A DNA stretch of 64,000 bases from Gp6-AA40 sp963741135 (GCA_963741135.1 CAVUHC010000006.1:186001-250000), one strand, 5' to 3'. Numbered from the stretch's first letter, positions 16,444 to 24,849 are shown. Notes: generated from the sequence alone by a model not told the origin. Numbers and translations are program-made.

Positions 16444-18393
16444 ATGACAACTGTGCGACTTCGGCGCGGCAGCTTCGTCTGTCTGTTGGTGCTCCTCGCA
16501 ACACTTCCGCTGCTCGGGCAGCAGGGCGCACGCGACGGCGAATGGCAGGTCTGGGGCGGCGACGGCGGCACGAGCCGCTATTCTCCGCTCGCGCAGATCA
16601 ACCGCGACAATGTCAGGAATCTTCGCATCGCGTGGACGTGGAGTTCCGACGGTGTCGGCGGCGCAGCGGAGGCGAGAAGCGAAACGACGCCGCTGATGGC
16701 GAACGGCAGGCTCTTCTTCACTGCCGGCCGAGATCGCGCGGTGGTTGCCGCCGATGCCGGCACGGGCGAGACGCTCTGGCAGTGGAAGAACGACGAGGGT
16801 GAGCGGAACGAAAAAGCACCTCGCAGGGGTTCGGGCCGGGGAGTCGGCTACTGGACCGACGGTCGTGACGAGCGCGTATTCACGATCACGCCCGGCTTCC
16901 GTCTGGTTGCGCTCGACGCGAGGACGGGACGTCAGATCGTGGGATTCGGCCAGGGCGGCGTCGTCGACCTGTTCAAGGAGCTCGATCCGACGTCGGATCT
17001 GACCGGCACGATTGGCAATTCGTCTCCTCCCGTGATTTCAGGCGACACCGTCATCGTCGGTCCTGCGCTCGCGCAGAGCGCCCGTCCGATGTCCTACCGG
17101 AACACCAAGGGCAACATCCTGGCGTTCGACGCGCGCACCGGGAGCAAGCGATGGGACTTCCGGACGATTCCACGCAAGGGCGAACAGGGCTATGAGACGT
17201 GGCTGAACGGATCGGCCGAGTACACGGGCAACGCGGGCGCCTGGACGCCGTTCACGGTGGACGACGAGCTCGGATACGTGTACCTGCCGGTGGAGGCGCC
17301 GACCAGCGAGTACTACGGCGGCCACCGCCCGGGCAATAACCTGTTCTCATCGAGTCTCGTGTGCGTCGATATCAAGACGGGCAAGCGTGTCTGGCACTAC
17401 CAGCTCGTACACCACGACATCTGGGACTACGACATCGTCTCGCCGCCGATCCTCGTCGACATCAACAACAACGGCAGGCGCATCAAGGCGGTCGTGCAGC
17501 TGACGAAGCAGTCGTACGCGTACGTCTTCGATCGAGTCACGGGCAAGCCGGTGTGGCCGATCCAGGAGCGGCCGGTTCCGCAGAACGGCGTGAAAGGCGA
17601 GTGGACGTCGCCGACGCAGCCGTTTCCAACGAAGCCCGCCCCATTCGATCGCGTGGGCATTTCAACCGACGATCTGATCGACTTCACGCCGGAGCTGCGA
17701 AGCGCGGCGATTGACGCGCTCAAGCCGTACCGGCTTGGACCGGTCTACACGCCCGCCTCGCTCATGGAAGCCCCGGATGGAACGAAAGGAACGATCATGC
17801 TGCCGGGTAACCGGGGCGGATCGAACTGGAATGCCGGCGCCGTCGATCCAGAAACGGGTTTCGTCTACGTGCCCTCGATCACCAGGGCGACGCTGCTTCA
17901 GCTGATCAAGGACCCGCAGAGTGAGATGGATCTCGTGGCCACGGCGCTCGCGCCACCGCTGCCCTCGGTCGATGGCCTGCCGTTCGTCAAGCCACCGTAC
18001 GGCCGCATCACGGCGTATGACATGAACACGGGCGAGATCGCGTGGCAGATTGCCAATGGCGATACGCCGCCGGCGATCAAAAACAATCCGAAGCTCGCCG
18101 GCGTGACGCTGCCGAGGACAGGCAGCCCGTCGCATGCCGGTGTCCTCGCGACCAAGACGCTGCTGTTTGCCGGAGAAGGTGACGGCGGCATGCCGATGTT
18201 CCGGGCGCTCGACAAGAAGACGGGAGAGATTGTCTGGGAGATCGAGGTTCCGCAGGGCGCGCAGACCGGGCTTCCGATGACGTATCTGTTGCGCGGCAAG
18301 CAGTACATCGTCTTTGCGGCGGGCGGCGGGGCCGGACGCACGGCGCAGCTCGTTGCGTTCACCCTGCCCGACGTGACCCAGCAGACGCGTTAA
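16444..18393 (+). CDS. PQQ-dependent dehydrogenase (glucose/alcohol type), secreted
   Basis: About 650-residue quinoprotein of the membrane glucose/methanol dehydrogenase family. The signal (VCLLVLLATLPLLG) is followed by WQVWGGDGGTSRYSPLAQIN, a family hallmark. Further hallmarks are RTIPRKGEQGYETW, YQLVHHDIWDYDIVSPP, VFDRVTGKPVWPI and MLPGNRGGSNWNAGAVDP. No cytochrome domain is seen, so electrons probably pass to a separate carrier, perhaps the divergent CATCH-bearing quinohaemoprotein. ATG 16444 is preferred; ATG 16420 is a weaker choice. The substrate is not predicted. The 3' end overlaps the convergent hydrolase by 35 bases. Confidence 0.9.
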   Translation: MTTVRLRRGSFVCLLVLLATLPLLGQQGARDGEWQVWGGDGGTSRYSPLAQINRDNVRNLRIAWTWSSDGVGGAAEARSETTPLMANGRLFFTAGRDRAVVAADAGTGETLWQWKNDEGERNEKAPRRGSGRGVGYWTDGRDERVFTITPGFRLVALDARTGRQIVGFGQGGVVDLFKELDPTSDLTGTIGNSSPPVISGDTVIVGPALAQSARPMSYRNTKGNILAFDARTGSKRWDFRTIPRKGEQGYETWLNGSAEYTGNAGAWTPFTVDDELGYVYLPVEAPTSEYYGGHRPGNNLFSSSLVCVDIKTGKRVWHYQLVHHDIWDYDIVSPPILVDINNNGRRIKAVVQLTKQSYAYVFDRVTGKPVWPIQERPVPQNGVKGEWTSPTQPFPTKPAPFDRVGISTDDLIDFTPELRSAAIDALKPYRLGPVYTPASLMEAPDGTKGTIMLPGNRGGSNWNAGAVDPETGFVYVPSITRATLLQLIKDPQSEMDLVATALAPPLPSVDGLPFVKPPYGRITAYDMNTGEIAWQIANGDTPPAIKNNPKLAGVTLPRTGSPSHAGVLATKTLLFAGEGDGGMPMFRALDKKTGEIVWEIEVPQGAQTGLPMTYLLRGKQYIVFAAGGGAGRTAQLVAFTLPDVTQQTR

Positions 18394-19333
18394 GAAGGGG
18401 AAGCGCGTCCGGCCGCGGACTCACGCGACCTTCCGTTTGCCTTGCTGCGATCCGCTTGACGAACTCGAGCGCCTTCTCGGCGACCTCCCGCCAGCCGGCG
18501 TCGATCGTCAGCGCGTGCCCGCGGCCCGGCATTTTGACGATCTCGGTCACGCCCTTGTTGCGCTTCTGCTTTTTGTAGGACGCGTTCGCGATCGCCCAGG
18601 GGACTGTGTGGTCCGAGTCGGCCGAGACGATCAGCATCGGACCCCGCTCCGGGTTCATCGAGTTGACCTTCGCCTCTGACCACGGATTGAAGTTCGCGGA
18701 CGCCGCCTGGAAGAGCGGCTCGCCGGCGCCGGGGACGGAGTAGCCGAGGTACAGCTCCTTCGCCTCGTCCTCGCCGACCGCGTTCGCGAAGCTGTAGCGG
18801 AACTGCTCGTAGGTGAGCGGGACCGCGCGGTTCCAGTTCGCGGGGTTGCGCAGGGCGACGCTGGCCGAGCGCAGCGCCGCGATCGGCAGCGGGAGCACGC
18901 CGCGGAACGGAGCCGGGCTGATCGCGACCGACGCGGCGGCGAGCCCGCGCCCAGCGAGAATCATGGTCAGCAGGCCCCCGAAGGAGTGGCCGATGATCAC
19001 GGGCTTCCGATCCAGGCGGCGGATGATCGCCTCCTCGTAGTCGGCGATCTCGCCGATCCCCTTGCCCGCGAACACCTCAGGGTGCTCTCTGGCCTCGGCG
19101 ACCGTCTCGGGATCGTCGGGCCAGCCCGGTGTCAACCCCACGTAGCCTGCCTCCTCGAACAGCGTCACCCAGCGGTCCCAGCTCGAGGGCAGCAGCCAGA
19201 GCCCGTGAACGAAGACAACGGGTGTAGCGCTCGACGCGTTCGCACGCTCGACCTGCGCTGCCTCGTGCTCAGTGATGGTCAGCTCGACTGCCCCGACCGC
19301 GTGCTTTCCATGTTTATCAGTAGTTCTCGACAT
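18359..19333 (-). CDS. Alpha/beta-fold hydrolase
   Basis: Serine hydrolase with VVFVHGLWLLPSSWDRW (oxyanion loop), the nucleophile elbow GHSFGG, and catalytic Asp/His candidates in SADSDHTVPW and PGRGHALTID. The family is frequent in Actinobacteria, where closely similar strings occur, so horizontal transfer is possible. The expected C-terminus is near LEFVKRIA; the remaining ~25 residues run antisense into the dehydrogenase end and look like read-through. A small hairpin (CCCCTC/GAGGGG at 19341-19361) lies just upstream of the ATG. Substrate unknown. Confidence 0.85.
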   Translation of the reverse strand: MSRTTDKHGKHAVGAVELTITEHEAAQVERANASSATPVVFVHGLWLLPSSWDRWVTLFEEAGYVGLTPGWPDDPETVAEAREHPEVFAGKGIGEIADYEEAIIRRLDRKPVIIGHSFGGLLTMILAGRGLAAASVAISPAPFRGVLPLPIAALRSASVALRNPANWNRAVPLTYEQFRYSFANAVGEDEAKELYLGYSVPGAGEPLFQAASANFNPWSEAKVNSMNPERGPMLIVSADSDHTVPWAIANASYKKQKRNKGVTEIVKMPGRGHALTIDAGWREVAEKALEFVKRIAARQTEGRVSPRPDALPLLNASAGSRRAG

Positions 19334-19715
19334 GAACTAACCCCTCCCACTTGTTGAGGGGCAAGCCGTTAGCCAAACGCAGGTCGAAGACCGACCATCG
19401 CCGGTGCTCGAACTCTGACTTCGACGCCAAGCCTGCGGCCAGTCTGTGACTGCGCATCTCACAACATTTCGTGAGTCACGCAGCGCGCCGGTAATGTCGT
19501 TTAAGGTGATACCGGAAGCAGGCCGCGATCGCGCAACTCGCTGAGCGCGGACGGCGTGAGTGCGACGAGGAGCTCGGTCACGTTGCGCGCGGTACGCGAT
19601 AAGTTTCCGCCGCCGCGAGGACGCTCGTCAGTCGGCTCCGGACGGGGATCGTTTGCCCGTCAACCTGCGCCGCGGAACCACGCCAACTGGGAACGCCGTT
19701 CCACGCCCCCGCGAC
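19334..19715. other. Gene-free stretch holding a hydrolase-gene remnant
   Basis: About 380 bases between the hydrolase start and the DUF6152 stop. It holds a CCCCTC/GAGGGG hairpin at 19341, an unassigned stretch, the degraded fragment at 19476-19590, and 120 unassigned bases. No tRNA could be folded by eye. Confidence 0.6.
19476..19590 (-). pseudogene. Fragment of a SirB1-like gene (copy of 22677-22789)
   Basis: These 115 bases align with 22677-22789 of the intact SirB1-like gene, with about ten substitutions and two single-base gaps (roughly 90 percent identity). On the minus strand it reads ARNVTELLVALTPSALSELR then DRGLL, before an indel breaks it. Several differences are synonymous, so it diverged as a coding sequence before decay. 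Nothing of the gene's other parts is found beside it. Confidence 0.85.
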
Positions 19716-20147
19716 TTACTGCGTAGACGGCGCTTCGACAGGTTTGCCACCCGGTCCTCTCCGCAGGGCAGCGTTTGAGCTCAGCACCGAGCCGTCAGCC
19801 TTGGTCACGCTGACCATCAGAGCCGCCGGGCGTCCGTCTTTCAACGGATACCCTTTTGCCGTGACTTTCTCGCCCGGTTTCAACGAGCTTATCTTGATGC
19901 CCGCCCGCAGCAGGGTGCTGGGACCTTCGGCCTCGAAACCCCAATCGACCGTCATGCCTGCCTTGTCCACCACCTCGACGATGAGCCAGGAATGAGGATT
20001 CGTGTACTGGAACTCCTTGACGGTTCCCGCCAGCTCCACCTCACTAGCCCTATCGTACGCAGCGGACGAATGGTGCGCCGACACGTAGACGCTTCCCATG
20101 ATCGAAAAACCCACGCCGAGGAGCGCAGCCAATACCGCCTGCTTCAC
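19716..20147 (-). CDS. DUF6152 family periplasmic protein (copy 1)
   Basis: Small secreted protein. GTG 20147 is chosen because GGAGG lies 5 bases upstream on the minus strand; an in-frame ATG at 20159 has no such site. The signal peptide (VLAALLGVGFSIMGSVYVSA) ends just before HHSSAAYDR, the family hallmark. Then GTVKEFQYTNPHSWLIVEVV and GFEAEGPSTLLRAGIK follow. The conserved HH and NPH histidines could bind a metal or cofactor, but function is unknown. Follows the DGRGH protein by 25 bases, the same order as the mirrored pair at 21291-22502. Confidence 0.88.
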   Translation of the reverse strand: MKQAVLAALLGVGFSIMGSVYVSAHHSSAAYDRASEVELAGTVKEFQYTNPHSWLIVEVVDKAGMTVDWGFEAEGPSTLLRAGIKISSLKPGEKVTAKGYPLKDGRPAALMVSVTKADGSVLSSNAALRRGPGGKPVEAPSTQ

Positions 20148-20152
20148 TGGAT

Positions 20153-20157
20153 CCTCC
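20153..20157 (-). promoter_or_regulatory. Shine-Dalgarno GGAGG deciding the DUF6152 start
   Basis: GGAGG on the minus strand, 5 bases before GTG 20147. It supports initiation at GTG rather than the upstream ATG. Confidence 0.7.
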
Positions 20158-20172
20158 ATTCGATCGTGACGC

Positions 20173-21072
20173 TCATCTTCCCGGAGGCGTCTGCGCCTCC
20201 TCAGGTCCACTGATCAACTTTTTCGGGTCCTTGTATCCCTGTTCGCCTCTGAGGATGAATTGCGTTCCCTCCGAGGTCTTGATGACGTTGTTGTTTTCCT
20301 CGCACGACCACATGTTGATACGAAGGTTCGGCGTCGTGACCCGCCCGAAGCGGTTGACGACATGCCAGGGTTCCACCAGCGATAACGGATCGTAGACCGT
20401 GATGTCGTCTTCAATCGTGTTGGCGTCGACTTTCCGGATCCTCTCCACGACGCTGACCTTGTCGCTATAGTCGGGCTGGCCGCGATTGTATTGGCCTTCT
20501 TTGTTGTTGATCGTGTGCACGACAAGCGTGTCACCGTCCCAGAAGCCGATCGAATCACCTTCCCAGAGGGGGTAGGCTTCGTCTTCCGGCACATGGCCCC
20601 TGCCGTCTGTGTAGATGCGGCGCACCTCGCTTTGCTGTTCGGTGACCAACCACACCTCTTCCGGGCGAACGATGAACTCCCGAAGGAAGGGCTCGGTGAG
20701 CCAGCGCGGAAACCCTGCCGGCAGGCAATAGCTCAGCGAATCCCATTCAAGCCCTTTTTTCTGGTCGGCGAGCTTCTTCTCAAACTTGGCCTGGTATGCA
20801 GGAGTGAGCTTGGCCGTTGTCGGAGCGTAGTTGGGAACTGCGGGGTCGAACCTCGTGCCACCTTGGCGCGTCCAGATGCCGGTCCAATCCGGGAGCTTGT
20901 CCCAGGTCATCCTGGTCCCGCCGCGGGCCTTTTGTTTCAGCTCCAGAAAGTGCCGTTCCGATTGCTGATACCACCGGGCGTACTCTTGAGCAGACACAAT
21001 TCCTGGAACACACATCCAAGCCGCGACCATCGCGGCCGCAGCAACCGCTGGGCGGGCGCGAAGAGCGTTCAT
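20173..21072 (-). CDS. Secreted protein of unrecognised family with DGRGH motif (copy 1)
   Basis: 299 residues with a signal peptide (VAAAAMVAAWMCVPGIVSA then QEYARW). I do not recognise the family. Motifs shared with the protein at 21291 are RRIYTDGRGH, GDSIGFWDGDTLVVHT, VVERIRKV, IEDDITVYDP and a C-terminal Cys-x-Glu-Asn (SCEENN). W and acidic residues are frequent in the shared core, suggesting a beta-rich binding fold. Divergent from the second copy and immediately upstream of DUF6152 copy 1, so they are probably co-transcribed and may act as a periplasmic pair. The frame is intact. Confidence 0.8.
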   Translation of the reverse strand: MNALRARPAVAAAAMVAAWMCVPGIVSAQEYARWYQQSERHFLELKQKARGGTRMTWDKLPDWTGIWTRQGGTRFDPAVPNYAPTTAKLTPAYQAKFEKKLADQKKGLEWDSLSYCLPAGFPRWLTEPFLREFIVRPEEVWLVTEQQSEVRRIYTDGRGHVPEDEAYPLWEGDSIGFWDGDTLVVHTINNKEGQYNRGQPDYSDKVSVVERIRKVDANTIEDDITVYDPLSLVEPWHVVNRFGRVTTPNLRINMWSCEENNNVIKTSEGTQFILRGEQGYKDPKKLISGPEEAQTPPGR

Positions 21073-21226
21073 TTCAATCTCTCCAAGGGTTAGCGGTATG
21101 GAACATCAAGGCGACCTGAAAGTCGCGATCACCCAACTATCGTCGGACTCTACCATAAGCGATCGGACATTGGGCCGGGGCGGCGAAGCGTATGATTACG
21201 ACCTTCTACAGCTGGAGATGTCGACT

Positions 21227-21301
21227 ATGAAAAGAATCCTCGTACATAGCGCTGTGCTGCTGATCGGTGTCGCCTCCGTTGTCGTTCATCATGTTGCGTA
21301 A
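21227..21301 (+). CDS. Possible small membrane or leader peptide upstream of the lipoprotein
   Basis: A 24-residue open frame, MKRILVHSAVLLIGVASVVV then HHVA, with GGAG 9 bases before its ATG. Its stop overlaps the ATG at 21291 of the next gene by 11 bases. It looks like a signal peptide ending in HH, like the N-terminus of DUF6152 proteins, so it may be a decayed DUF6152 start, a leader peptide for translational coupling, or chance. Confidence 0.35.
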   Translation: MKRILVHSAVLLIGVASVVVHHVA

Positions 21302-22088
21302 GCCAGATGTGTTCCGCGCGTTCCTGTTCTCGGGCGCCGTTGTGCTCGCCATATCGGGCTGCAGGCTCGCGCCAGCCGCGACGACGCCGTCGGAGAGGGC
21401 GTCGCAGCTCAAATTCACCGGCGTCTGGATCGCAGTCGGCACGTTCGATGACCCGGCCGGCCCGCCGCCGTGGTCCAACACTCCGTGGCCCGCGCAGCCG
21501 CCGTTTACACCGTGGGGCGATGTCGAATCCCGTCGTCTGGCCGACATCAAGAGCGTCGTACCCTGTCAGCCTGCCGGGCCGGTCTTCTTCATGGGTGGGA
21601 TCGGTCTGTTCCCCATTCAGATCCTCGAGGCGCCGGATCAAATCGTCCTGGTGGCCGAGAACATCGCGATGCCCAGGCGGGTCTATATCGATGGGCGGGG
21701 CCATCCCGAGGATCTGGATCCGAGCTGGATGGGTCACTCGATCGGCCGGTGGGAGGGAGACGTGCTGATCGTGGACACGGTCGGCACAAACGGAAAGACC
21801 AGGGCGATGAACGGTGTCGGCGCCAATGCGGGCGTCAGCATCGAGGACGAGGATCGACGGTTCCCGGCCAGCGACGAGTTGCACATGGTCGAGCGCCTCC
21901 GGGTTGTTGCCGAGGGGGAGATCCTGGAAGATCAAATCACCATCAACGATCCGAAGACGTACACATCGCCAATCACGCTGAAGCACTACTGGCAACGACG
22001 CCCCGACGTCAACATGATGGAGTACTACTGCGGGGAAAACTTACGGCCACGGGACGAAGCCAATTTGCCGGCCAGTGAGACGAGGTAA
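21291..22088 (+). CDS. Lipoprotein-type DGRGH-motif protein (copy 2)
   Basis: Homologue of the minus-strand protein at 20173, of unrecognised family. N-terminus MLRKPDVFRAFLFSGAVVLA then ISGC, a lipobox, so probably lipid-anchored rather than free. Shared motifs: RRVYIDGRGH, GHSIGRWEGDVLIVDT, MVERLRVV, LEDQITINDP and YCGENL (Cys-x-Glu-Asn). The N-terminal domain differs from copy 1. DUF6152 copy 2 follows after 3 bases, so the two are co-translated. The start is ATG 21291; an earlier in-frame ATG at 21267 lacks a better ribosome site. The frame is intact. Confidence 0.8.
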   Translation: MLRKPDVFRAFLFSGAVVLAISGCRLAPAATTPSERASQLKFTGVWIAVGTFDDPAGPPPWSNTPWPAQPPFTPWGDVESRRLADIKSVVPCQPAGPVFFMGGIGLFPIQILEAPDQIVLVAENIAMPRRVYIDGRGHPEDLDPSWMGHSIGRWEGDVLIVDTVGTNGKTRAMNGVGANAGVSIEDEDRRFPASDELHMVERLRVVAEGEILEDQITINDPKTYTSPITLKHYWQRRPDVNMMEYYCGENLRPRDEANLPASETR

Positions 22089-22091
22089 CGC

Positions 22092-22502
22092 ATGAAAGCC
22101 GCAATCGTGGGACTGGTCGCCGCTTTCGCCCTCATGTGGGCGCTCCCCGCGCCGGCGCACCATTCGTTCGCAGCCTTCGATCGGACCAAGGAAGTTACGC
22201 TGCGCGGGTCGGTCAGGGAGTTCCAGTGGAACAACCCTCATGCGTGGATCCAGATCGTGGTCGTTGACGACACGGGCCGCCAGACCGAGTGGTCGGTCGA
22301 GTGCGGCAGCCCGAACATGATGGCGCGTACCGGTTGGAAGCGCACCACGCTGAAGGCGGGTGACAACGTCGTTGCAGTGGTGAATCCGCTGAAGGACGGC
22401 CGTCCCAACGGCGCGCTGGTCAAGATCACCTTGCCCGACGGCAGTGTTCGAGGTCCAGGTGACGCGCCGCCGCCTCGGCCTCTCGGGTCGGTGAGGAACT
22501 GA
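22092..22502 (+). CDS. DUF6152 family periplasmic protein (copy 2)
   Basis: Signal peptide (IVGLVAAFALMWALPAPA) ends before HHSFAAFDR. GSVREFQWNNPHAWIQIVVV and ECGSPNMMARTGWKR follow, the same arrangement as copy 1: HHS, then NPH, then a Gly-rich [ES]-G-P/S segment, then PLKDGRP near the end (identical in copy 1). Function unknown. Starts 3 bases after the DGRGH lipoprotein. The PLKDGRP motif is followed by a stretch ending in a Pro-rich tail. Confidence 0.88.
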   Translation: MKAAIVGLVAAFALMWALPAPAHHSFAAFDRTKEVTLRGSVREFQWNNPHAWIQIVVVDDTGRQTEWSVECGSPNMMARTGWKRTTLKAGDNVVAVVNPLKDGRPNGALVKITLPDGSVRGPGDAPPPRPLGSVRN

Positions 22503-22555
22503 GAACGAGCCCGACGAAGCTTGTTGAGCGACGTCGGTGCCCGTGAGAGGTGAGG

Positions 22556-23436
22556 TCAGTTGAGCGCTGCAACCCGACGGCGCAGCGTCTTCACGTGCTC
22601 CCAGATCTGGTCGTGTTCCTCGCGCGCTTCCTTGTCCATCTCGCTCATGCTCGACAGCTTCAGATACGTCTGGAGATCACGCAGCGCGCCGGTGACATCG
22701 TTCAGGTGATACGCAAGCAGGCCGCGATCGCGGAGCTCGCTGAGCGCGGACGGCGTGAGCGCAACGAGGAGCTCGGTGACGTTGCGCGCCTGGGGGAACG
22801 ATCGCATGTGCACGTAGATCCGTTTCAGGTTGAGCAGCATGCGCACGATGATCTCGCGCCGCGTGGCGGGCGCGAGCAGCGACTTGCTGAACGCGATCTC
22901 GCTGCCGACGTGCTTCTGCAGCAGCACGCGGCAGTCGTGCTCGGAGAGCAGCGCGCCGCCGTGGAACGGATCGATGATCAGTCCTCCGCTGGCGCGCTTG
23001 CCGACGTCGGGACAACGGACGAGAAAATGCCCGGGGAAATTGATGCCGTCGATGTGCAGTCCCGCGCGCCGCGCCACTTCCATGTAGACGAGGGACAGCG
23101 TGATCGGAATGCCGGTGCGCCGATCGAGCACCTCGTTGAGACAACTGTTGCGCGGATCCTCGTAGCGCTCGCGGTTGCCGACGAATCCCTGTTCCTGAAA
23201 GAGGTAGGCGTTCAGCGCGCGAACGCAGGAGAGCGTCGAGCGATCGCCGGTGTCTTCGACGTGCGTGGCGATCGACCTTGGCGGCGGCGGCGCCCATGCC
23301 ATCGAGCTGCGCGACGTACGGTTCGGGGATCAGGCGCGGGATACTCGATGCTCGCGATTACCAGGGCCGCATGCGCCAGCGCCGTCCCCGGAGCGTTCGA
23401 AGCTGCGGTCAGCGCGTCGACGAGGTGTTTCTGCAT
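22556..23436 (-). CDS. SirB1-like transglutaminase-fold/TPR protein, frameshifted
   Basis: Transglutaminase-like N-terminal domain (SirB1/DUF1348-type annotation) with a helical repeat C-terminus. Motifs: CVRALNAYLFQEQGFVGN, NSCLNEVLDRRTGIPITLSL, GLHIDGINFPGHFLVR (His) and IIDPFHGGALL (Asp), spaced as in the family. The Cys-His-Asp triad is incomplete in most members, so activity is doubtful. The start ATG 23436 gives MQKHLVDALTAASNA; the frame shifts near 23315 and 23285 by extra bases. C-terminal helices contain ELLVALTPSALSELRDRG, copied in the remnant at 19476. Confidence 0.8.
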
Positions 23437-24115
23437 AAGCGCTCCAATCGCAGGGATCGTCAGTGCCTGCAGCCCGTCCACGACCAGCTCGGCGCCCGTG
23501 AGCTGATCCGCAGCATAGCTCGTCGTCACACCCACACAGCGTAACCCGGCTCCACGTGCCGATTCGAGTCCCCACACAGAATCCTCGATTGCCACGCACC
23601 GCTGCCGGGTCGAGGTTGCACCCGGACGCCTGCTGCAGCTGTTTGAACGCCAGCAGGTACGGCGCGGGCGATGGCTTGCTCTCCGGCGTGTCGCCCGATG
23701 CCACGATCGTCGTGAAGAGATCGTCGAGTCCCGCGCCTTCGATGATTTCGACGATCTCGTGGCGCAGCGCCCCCGACGCGATCGCGATCGGCACCGCCGC
23801 CGCCGCGGCGCGGATGAACCCAGCCGCGCCCGGGAAGAGCACCTCGCCACCGTTGAGCATCGTCTGCAGCTTCTTGCCCTTGCGCGCGACGAGCTCGGTG
23901 ATGTGCCTGTCGCTCATCGCCAGCGCGCGATCCCTCGCCAGTGCGGCGAACATCCCGACATCGTCGTAGCCGAGGTAGCGGGAGAAGTATTCGGCGCGGT
24001 CGAGCGCGATCCCTTCCTCGGCGAGCGCCTGCTGAAACGCCCTGAGGTGCAGCGGCTCGCTGTCCGCGATGACGCCGTCGAAATCGAAAATGATCGCCTG
24101 CAGCGGCGAGGTCAC
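23409..24115 (-). CDS. HAD-superfamily phosphatase (beta-phosphoglucomutase-like), frameshifted
   Basis: HAD subfamily IA hydrolase. Motif I is IIFDFDGVIADSEPLHLRAF (nucleophile Asp plus general acid), motif II AIASGALRHE, motif III GDTPESKPSPAPYLLAF (Lys), motif IV CVAIEDSVWGLESARGAG. One extra base near 23612 separates motif IV from motif III. GTG 24115 overlaps the stop of the upstream DUF1684 gene (GTGA). The 3' end is uncertain: the frame of motif IV runs without a stop into the SirB1-like start, whereas a neighbouring frame stops at 23409. Either a fusion or another indel is possible. Confidence 0.8.
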
Positions 24116-24760
24116 GCCCCCTCCGCCGGAGGCGCCTTCTCTCCAGCCCGGATCGCAACCTTGAGCCGGTTCGATGCCGGTGGATACGGACACTCCCAGG
24201 TCGGGTTGTACGCGCAGGTGGGGTTGTACGCGCGGTTGAAGTCGATGACGTAGAACCCGGTCGATGTCGGCTTCAGATCCAGATAGCGTCCCGCGGAGTA
24301 CGTGTCGGTCCCCGTCGTGAGATCCGCGAACGGCACGAAGAGCGAGGTGATTTGTCTGCGTGCCCGTTCTCGACGAACGCATCAAGCGTTCATGGGCTCG
24401 CCCTGCAGCGTGAACTCGAGGACGCCGACGCGCTGCATCTTCCGCATGGTTCCGGTCGACGTCGGCATGTCGAACACCGGCCGATCCTTCGACAGCCGCA
24501 GCGCCGCCGGCACGCTGAACGCGGGATCGATCGGAAAGTATTTCAGCGGCAGGATCTTCGAGCGCTTTTCCGCAGGGATCGGGCTATCGGGATCCTCGCT
24601 GAAGGAGCGGTCCTTTTCGGCGCGCGCCTGCTCGATCTCTGATCGCATAGCCGGAATCCTCCGGGGCGGAAGGACCGGACGTGCACGAGGCGAGCGCGAC
24701 AGTCGCGACGACGATCAGCGCGAGGAACAGAGCAGGGCGGGTCCATTCCGCCTTCGCCAA
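24112..24760 (-). CDS. DUF1684 family lipoprotein, frameshifted
   Basis: The C-terminal half has the DUF1684 pattern: FADLTTGTDTYSAGRYLDL, VIDFNRAYNPTCAYNPTWEC and PPASNRLKVAIRAGEK. The N-terminal half reads FLALIVVATVALASCTSGPS, a lipoprotein signal with lipobox LASC, then KYFPIDPAFSVPAAL and RPVFDMPTSTGTMRKMQRVG. The two halves are joined by indels near 24640 and 24375. No ATG opens the signal peptide; the in-frame start is TTG 24760, inside the repeat element at 24736-24811. Function unknown. The stop overlaps the HAD GTG. Confidence 0.75.
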
Positions 24761-24811
24761 GGCTTCGGCGGACCGCCGTAGCGCAAAGCGCGGAGGCTGG
24801 TTGGACCCGCC
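24736..24811. repeat. 76-bp MITE-like element with 10-bp terminal inverted repeats
   Basis: Ends are GGCGGGTCCA and TGGACCCGCC, perfect inverse repeats. An internal palindrome (CGCCAAGGCTTCGGCGG region) lies at 24756-24773. It overlaps the 5' end of the DUF1684 gene and provides its apparent start codon. No target duplication is obvious. Confidence 0.75.
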
Positions 24812-24849
24812 GGACCGTTTGGACCTGCCGCACTCGATTGGGAATAACA

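Noticed and set aside
19340..19430. A tRNA-like element near GAGTTCGAGCACC upstream of the hydrolase
   Set aside because: Only a T-arm-like string is present; no acceptor, D or anticodon arms could be paired.
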